From assembly GCA_030635945.1 (NCBI GenBank), contig DAOVXW010000015.1, positions 1 through 8,625 on the forward strand: DNA of 8,625 nucleotides, given 5' to 3'. Positions 4,827 to 8,625 of the stretch are shown in pieces. The notes under the pieces were generated by a model, which did no database searches, was not told the origin of the DNA, and saw nothing but the letters and a program-made list of their open reading frames with translations. The number at the start of each line of letters is the position of its first letter. Within the stretch, counting starts at the first letter, position 1. Source of the stretch: Dehalococcoidia bacterium. Its GTDB lineage: Bacteria > Chloroflexota > Dehalococcoidia > Dehalococcoidales > G020351185. A program made the translations under genes and the position numbers.

Positions 4827-5810
4827 TTGAGCGAATTTTTAGATACTTATCATCGGCGAATCGACTATATGCGTATTTCAATAACCGATCGCTGTGACCT
4901 GAGCTGTATATATTGTACGGAGCAGGCAGTGCCCTGCCTGGCGCATGAAGAAATACTACGCTATGAAGAAATACAAAGGATAGTTCAGGCGGCGGCAAGG
5001 CTTGGCGTTAAAGGCTTGCGCATAACAGGAGGCGAGCCGCTGGTGAAATCAAATATTAGCAAACTGATTGAATTGCTGGTTCAGGTTGAAGGCATTGATG
5101 ACATTACCCTTACCACTAACGGCGCGTTGCTCGGCAGATATGCTGAGGAACTAAAAGCGGCAGGCCTTAAAAGGGTGAACATCAGCCTGGATACATTTAA
5201 GGCAGATAGATTCAAAGAAATTACCGGCAGCGATAAACTTAAGGACGTACTTGATGGCATTGAGGCGGCAAAGAAAGCCGGCTTAACTCCGGTGAAGATA
5301 AATACAGTCGTTATGAGAGGGATTAATGATAACGAAATTCTCGATTTTGCCAGGATGACTGCCAGCGAAGGCTGGCACGTAAGATTTATAGAAATGATGC
5401 CGCTGGTGAATCCGGGAAACAAAGGCAGTAAAATGGTATCTGTCAGGGAAATAAGGGAAACTATTGAAGGATCCATCGGTGAGCTTGAACCCTGCCTGGC
5501 GACATCGGGCAGAGGCCCGGCAAAATATTACAAACTGCCGAATGCCGAAGGAACAATCGGTTTCATAGGCCCGGTAACGGAATGCTTCTGCGCTACCTGT
5601 AACCGATTCCGTATAACCGCCGACGGCAGGCTGAGACCATGCCTGCTTGAAGACGATGAAATCGATATAAAAGGGCCGTTGCGTAATGGCGCCGGTATCG
5701 ACGAGCTGGAAGAGCTAATGAAAAAGGCAGCTGTATTAAAGAGGGAAAAGCACCGCTTGAATGAAACATATACCCATGGTCAAAGGCAAATGTGGCAGAT
5801 AGGCGGATAA
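4827..5810 (+). CDS. moaA: GTP 3',8-cyclase MoaA (radical SAM, molybdenum cofactor step 1)
   Basis: This 327-residue enzyme, with MoaC, converts GTP to cyclic pyranopterin monophosphate; MoaA makes the 3',8-cyclo-GTP intermediate. The radical-SAM cluster motif C23-x3-C27-x2-C30 lies in SITDRCDLSCIYC, followed by the SAM-binding RITGGEPL (65-72) and TLTTNG (94-99). The second, substrate-side 4Fe-4S cluster has C255-x2-C258-x13-C272 (FCATCNRFRITADG, then LRPCL). The chain ends in the characteristic Gly-Gly (QIGG), needed in this family for activity. The start is a TTG at 4827, supported by GGAG at 4815-4818 with 8-nt spacing; no in-frame ATG or GTG lies upstream near enough. It is the first gene of a moaA-moaC-MOSC operon under riboswitch control. 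Oxygen-sensitive clusters fit an anaerobe. Confidence 0.97.
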   Translation: MSEFLDTYHRRIDYMRISITDRCDLSCIYCTEQAVPCLAHEEILRYEEIQRIVQAAARLGVKGLRITGGEPLVKSNISKLIELLVQVEGIDDITLTTNGALLGRYAEELKAAGLKRVNISLDTFKADRFKEITGSDKLKDVLDGIEAAKKAGLTPVKINTVVMRGINDNEILDFARMTASEGWHVRFIEMMPLVNPGNKGSKMVSVREIRETIEGSIGELEPCLATSGRGPAKYYKLPNAEGTIGFIGPVTECFCATCNRFRITADGRLRPCLLEDDEIDIKGPLRNGAGIDELEELMKKAAVLKREKHRLNETYTHGQRQMWQIGG

Positions 5811-5832
5811 TGTATTAGAATAGGTGATTGTT

Positions 5833-6312
5833 ATGGAAGAGTTAAGTCATATAGATTCAAAAGGGGAAGCAAGAATGGTGGATGTATCACAGAAAGACGA
5901 TACGGTGCGTGAAGCGGTAGTGTCAGGCAGTATAAAAATGAAACCAGCCACGCTGGATAAAATCAGGCAAAACGAGATAAAAAAAGGTGATGTTTTATCC
6001 GTAGCCAGAGTAGCCGGTATTATGGCGGCCAAGAGGACACCGGATTTGATACCCCTGTGCCATCCGATAACGATTGATAATATCGCCGTGGACTTCAATT
6101 TTGTTGGCGATGACTGCATCAGGATAACAGCCACGACAAAGAGCAGCGGCAAGACCGGCGTTGAGATGGAAGCTCTGGTGGCAGCCTCGGTGGCTGCTCT
6201 GACAATCTACGATATGTGTAAGGCTGTTGATAAGGGTATGACAATAGAGCAGATTTATCTCGAAAGCAAAAAGGGTGGTAAAAGTGGAACATACATGAGG
6301 AGTAAGGAATAA
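5833..6312 (+). CDS. moaC: Cyclic pyranopterin monophosphate synthase MoaC
   Basis: The 159-residue protein (E. coli MoaC has 161) converts MoaA's 3',8-cyclo-GTP into cyclic pyranopterin monophosphate. Conserved segments: LSHIDSKGEARMVDVSQK (4-21), K51 (KKGDVL), DLIPLCHPI (71-79, with catalytic H77), SGKTGVEMEAL (105-115) and YDMCKAV (126-132). K51, H77, D127 and K130 correspond to the E. coli active-site residues K51, H77, D128 and K131. The ATG at 5833 is preferred to an in-frame GTG at 5824, because AGGTGA (5822-5827) is 5 nt upstream of the ATG and overlaps the GTG, and because the family starts at this methionine. It follows moaA by 22 nt and precedes the MOSC gene by 2 nt, so all three should be translated from one message. 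Confidence 0.97.
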   Translation: MEELSHIDSKGEARMVDVSQKDDTVREAVVSGSIKMKPATLDKIRQNEIKKGDVLSVARVAGIMAAKRTPDLIPLCHPITIDNIAVDFNFVGDDCIRITATTKSSGKTGVEMEALVAASVAALTIYDMCKAVDKGMTIEQIYLESKKGGKSGTYMRSKE

Positions 6313-6314
6313 AA

Positions 6315-6749
6315 ATGGCAAAAATAGTAGCCGTATGCACGAGTGAAAACAAGGGATGCAAAAAGCAGGCATCAGAAGAAGGAATCCTGAAGGAAGATTA
6401 TGGGCTTATCGGTGATGCCCATGCTGAATCTGGTAACCATCGCCAGCTAAGCCTGCTGGCAATAGAGAGTATAGAAAAGATACGTAAACTGGGCGCAGAT
6501 GTATGCCCCGGAGATTTTGCCGAAAACCTGACGACAGAAGGTATAGAGCTTTTTACCCAGCCTATCGGTACCCGCTTCAGTGTCGGCGATGGCGTTATAC
6601 TGGAACTAACCCAAATTGGCAAGGAATGCCATGACCGATGCGCTATTTTCAGGCAGGTGGGCACCTGTGTAATGCCGCTTGAAGGGATTTTTGCAAGGAT
6701 TATAAGTGGTGGTGTGGTAAGGGCAGGGGATGAGATTAAAATAATCTAG
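6315..6749 (+). CDS. MOSC domain protein
   Basis: This 144-residue stand-alone MOSC domain is a beta-rich fold named after molybdenum cofactor sulfurase C-terminal domains. Visible hallmarks are GLIGDAHAESGNHRQLSLLA (30-49), PGDFAENLTTEGIEL (65-79), SVGDGVILELTQIGKEC (89-105), then C109 and C118, ending in GGVVRAGDEIKI (132-143). C105, C109 and C118 sit in GKECHDRCAIFRQVGTCVM. MOSC proteins are thought to carry sulfur or bind Moco, and an invariant cysteine is important in several; the exact job of the short bacterial type is not settled. AAGGA (6304-6308) precedes the ATG. As third gene of the moaA operon it probably acts late on Moco, for example in sulfuration, transfer or storage, but that is inference. 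Its stop overlaps the moeA stop on the opposite strand. Confidence 0.92.
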   Translation: MAKIVAVCTSENKGCKKQASEEGILKEDYGLIGDAHAESGNHRQLSLLAIESIEKIRKLGADVCPGDFAENLTTEGIELFTQPIGTRFSVGDGVILELTQIGKECHDRCAIFRQVGTCVMPLEGIFARIISGGVVRAGDEIKII

Positions 6750-7951
6750 AAGAGAGTTACTGTTACCGACTGCCCCTTCTCCATGATATCTATATTTTCA
6801 TCTATAACGATGTAGCCGTCGGCTTTGGCGGTGCCGGTTATCGCCCCCGATTCCTTGAATATGGGAAAGGCTGCTTCTTCATCAACCCTGACGGGTAAGA
6901 ACTGCTTGCGTCCGGTGCTGCAGGGAATCTTTTCACCCAGTGTTGTTTTTATAGTTACATTTCTTTTCACTGGCAGTCCGGCCATCTTTCTCAGCGCCGG
7001 CAGAAGTAATATGTAAGCGTTTATCAAACAGGAAGTAGGGTAGCCAGGCATACCGAAGATAGGTTTGCCTCCTACCTTGCCGAACATGGTCGGCTTCCCC
7101 GGCTTTATCTGAACGCCGTGAAAAAAGACTTCCCCCATTTCCTCGAGGATACCGAAAAGCAAGTCTCTCTCACCAACCGAAGAACCGCCGGTGAAGACCA
7201 GCATATCGGCTTCCAGTCCTGCCTCTATGGCGGCTTTAATTGCCGCGTGGGTGTCACCAGCAATACCGAACCTTGATGACTTACAGCCATTCTCTCTGAC
7301 CACAGCGCTGATGGTGTGTGAGTTAATATCATATATCTGAGCCTGTTTTAGCTTCCGGCCGACTTCGCCTATCTCTTCACCGGTAGGGATAACGGCAACC
7401 ACCGGTTTTTCATAGACTTTGACCCGTGTAATTCCCTGGGAGGCAAGAACGCCGATGTTTGCCGGGTTAAGAAAGATACCCTCTTTCAGTACCAGTTCGC
7501 CTTTTTTTATATCTTCGCCTCTGGGGGCTATATTGGCTTTCGGATAGACGGGTTTTATTATTATTATCTGTTCATTTTCCCGGTTGACATCTTCGACCAT
7601 CACCACGGCATCGGCACCCCGGGGTATCTTGGCACCGGTAGCAATCTGGGCGCACTCCCCGCTGACCAACCTGAGCTTCGGCATTTCCCCGGCATAGACG
7701 GCACCGGTTATTTTAAGCATCCCGGGATTCTGTCTGGATGTGCCAAAGATATCTCTGGCTTTAAGCGCATAGCCATCGACGGCGGCTCTGTCAAAGGGGG
7801 GTGTACTGCGGCTGGCTATTATATCCTGTGCTAGTATTCTATGCAGACAATTGCTGATACTGACGGTTTCTATTCTGGATATCTTTTCTATATTGGCGTC
7901 AATGATATTGACGGCCTCTTCGAAGGAGAGCAGTGCACCGAAAGGCTTCAT
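6746..7951 (-). CDS. moeA: Molybdopterin molybdenumtransferase MoeA
   Basis: This 401-residue enzyme inserts molybdate (or tungstate) into adenylylated molybdopterin, releasing AMP. Motifs in order: PPFDRAAVDGYAL (51-63, with the conserved D59); IATGAKIPRGADAVVMVED (103-121); RGEDIKKGE (144-152); VIPTGEEIG (188-196); TGGSSVGERD (254-263), the MPT-binding MoCF signature; HGVQIKPGKP (278-287); and FGMPGYPTSC (299-308), where the more usual PGNP is PGYP, a variant familiar from other phyla. The C-terminal beta domain runs from about 330. Full length matches the family (E. coli MoeA has 411). The ATG overlaps the moaB stop as ATGA, implying translational coupling; no strong Shine-Dalgarno of its own is seen. 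No second metal-insertion gene is in the window, so whether it prefers Mo or W cannot be read from the sequence. Confidence 0.96.
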   Translation of the reverse strand: MKPFGALLSFEEAVNIIDANIEKISRIETVSISNCLHRILAQDIIASRSTPPFDRAAVDGYALKARDIFGTSRQNPGMLKITGAVYAGEMPKLRLVSGECAQIATGAKIPRGADAVVMVEDVNRENEQIIIIKPVYPKANIAPRGEDIKKGELVLKEGIFLNPANIGVLASQGITRVKVYEKPVVAVIPTGEEIGEVGRKLKQAQIYDINSHTISAVVRENGCKSSRFGIAGDTHAAIKAAIEAGLEADMLVFTGGSSVGERDLLFGILEEMGEVFFHGVQIKPGKPTMFGKVGGKPIFGMPGYPTSCLINAYILLLPALRKMAGLPVKRNVTIKTTLGEKIPCSTGRKQFLPVRVDEEAAFPIFKESGAITGTAKADGYIVIDENIDIMEKGQSVTVTLF

Positions 7952-8451
7952 CTCGTTGCTTCTCTTACCATATGCCCGATTTCGGGCAGGATAATCTTTT
8001 CCATAGCCAGATTAACCGCTTCGAGAGAACCCGGCAGGCAAATGATTACCTTGCCCCTGGCTACTCCGGCCATTGCCCGGCTCATAATGCTGCCGGTATG
8101 TATCTGCTGGTAGGTTAGAAAGCGGAATAGTTCACCGAAACCATCTAATTTTTTATATAAAACAGGTAATATTGTTTCCACAGTAACATCCCGATGGCTT
8201 ATGCCGGTGCCGCCGCTGGCTATGATCACCTGGAGGTTCTTTTCGTCCAGAAGCTCATTTAACTTTTTTTTGATGGCATCGGCATCGTTTTTCAGCAGAG
8301 AATATGACAGCACCTCATGATTGTTCTTCTTGAGTTCATGCATTATATATTTACCGGATTCATCATCCTGTTCCGTCCTGCTATCCGAGATTATGATAAC
8401 GGAACAGCTTATGCTTTTTGGTGACAGGTGCTTGTGTTCCTGATAAGCCAT
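7948..8451 (-). CDS. moaB: Molybdopterin adenylyltransferase, MoaB/MogA family
   Basis: The 167-residue protein belongs to the MoaB/MogA family, which activates molybdopterin by transferring AMP from ATP before MoeA adds the metal. Seen motifs: SVIIISDSRTEQDDESGK (17-34), matching the usual ISDSR...D.SG; IIASGGTGISHRDVTVE (75-91), the MPT-binding TGGTG loop with the usual threonine as serine; the GFGELFR segment; IMSRAMAGVARGKVIICLPG; and the PEIGHMV tail. MoaB of some bacteria is inactive and MogA does the work, but here this is the only such gene, and pairing with moeA suggests it is the functional adenylyltransferase. GGAGGG (8462-8457) lies 5 nt before the ATG. Its TGA stop overlaps the moeA start. 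Confidence 0.93.
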   Translation of the reverse strand: MAYQEHKHLSPKSISCSVIIISDSRTEQDDESGKYIMHELKKNNHEVLSYSLLKNDADAIKKKLNELLDEKNLQVIIASGGTGISHRDVTVETILPVLYKKLDGFGELFRFLTYQQIHTGSIMSRAMAGVARGKVIICLPGSLEAVNLAMEKIILPEIGHMVREATR

Positions 8452-8472
8452 TATAGCCCTCCGTGAGATAAT

Positions 8473-8502
8473 ATTATAACCCTAATTCGCAGCATTAAGC
8501 AA
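8473..8502 (-). promoter_or_regulatory. Promoter of the moaB-moeA operon
   Basis: On the minus strand a perfect TATAAT (8478-8473) lies 18 bp after TTGCTT (8502-8497, 3/6 to the -35 consensus). Transcription should start near 8466, leaving only about 15 nt before the ATG at 8451, so there is no room for a riboswitch in this leader. Confidence 0.6.
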
Positions 8503-8516
8503 CGAAACAAAGGTGC

Positions 8517-8545
8517 TTGAGTTTCAAGGATTGGTGTTGTATCAT
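8517..8545 (+). promoter_or_regulatory. Divergent promoter reading toward the right edge
   Basis: TTGAGT (8517-8522, 4/6), a 17-bp spacer and TATCAT (8540-8545, 5/6) form a plausible sigma-70 promoter with a start near 8552. It would serve the gene beginning at 8591. Confidence 0.45.
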
Positions 8546-8590
8546 AAAATGGCCTAAAGAGATATAAAAGATACGGGGGATAGTATCGTA

Positions 8591-8625
8591 ATGCTGAGCG
8601 AAGAAATGAGCGATACCAGGGAAAT
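8591..8625 (+). CDS. Start of an unidentified gene (runs off the right edge)
   Basis: An ATG at 8591 opens a frame, MLSEEMSDTRE, that stays open to the window end. GGGGGA (8575-8580) lies 10 nt upstream as a possible ribosome binding site, in the loop of a small hairpin GATAC/GTATC (8570-8574 with 8583-8587), and a promoter-like element ends at 8545. Eleven codons are too few to name a family. The call rests on the divergent promoter, the ribosome binding site and the need for a gene on this side; it may be chance. Confidence 0.4.
   Translation, partial: MLSEEMSDTRE

Noticed and set aside
5081..5476. Long open frame on the minus strand inside moaA (and similar ones inside other genes)
   Set aside because: These are shadows of real coding regions: low-complexity hydrophobic translations, no ribosome binding site and no recognisable domain.
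5824..5832. GTG start for MoaC at 5824
   Set aside because: The GTG lies within the AGGTGA Shine-Dalgarno of the ATG at 5833, and MoaC proteins begin at the latter methionine.

Overview
The window looks like a chromosomal segment from a bacterium of the Chloroflexota, most likely a Dehalococcoidia relative. This is inferred from the gene set: a DUF5679 mini zinc-ribbon protein, a CetZ/FtsZ-like tubulin homologue outside any division cluster, and compact moa/moe operons. It also rests on clear Shine-Dalgarno sites and sigma-70-type promoters spaced by 17 bp. No transposase, phage gene, CRISPR array, tRNA or rRNA was seen. The region reads as ordinary core or near-core chromosome with one well-resolved RNA regulatory device.

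Left part (1-776). The 5' end of a thioredoxin-reductase-like flavoprotein gene leaves the window on the minus strand. Diverging from it is a 46-codon DUF5679 gene. Both have recognisable promoters. A 318-bp AT-rich stretch without genes follows, carrying several imperfect inverted repeats.

Centre-left (777-4481). An endonuclease III gene (nth) is followed by a tubulin/FtsZ-superfamily GTPase with its own promoter, then a DUF72 (YecE-like) TIM-barrel protein, all on plus. A DegV-family fatty-acid-binding protein lies tail-to-tail with DUF72 on minus. The nth product lacks one of the four cysteines that normally bind its iron-sulfur cluster.

Centre-right and right (4482-8451). This is a molybdenum (or tungsten) cofactor locus in two converging operons. 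The plus operon has a promoter, a Moco-family riboswitch, an intrinsic terminator, then moaA, moaC and a MOSC-domain gene. The aptamer's closing strand and the terminator's 5' arm can pair perfectly over 8 nt, which gives a complete OFF-type attenuation switch. The minus operon is moaB-moeA, coupled by an ATGA overlap and driven by a promoter whose leader is too short for an aptamer. The operons meet at a CTAG palindrome that holds both stop codons. MoaA and MoaC make cyclic pyranopterin monophosphate from GTP; MoaB/MogA adenylylates molybdopterin and MoeA inserts the metal. The MPT synthase genes (moaD/moaE) are not in the window.

Right edge (8452-8625). A divergent plus-strand promoter and an SD-preceded ATG suggest the start of another gene, of which only 11 codons are present.
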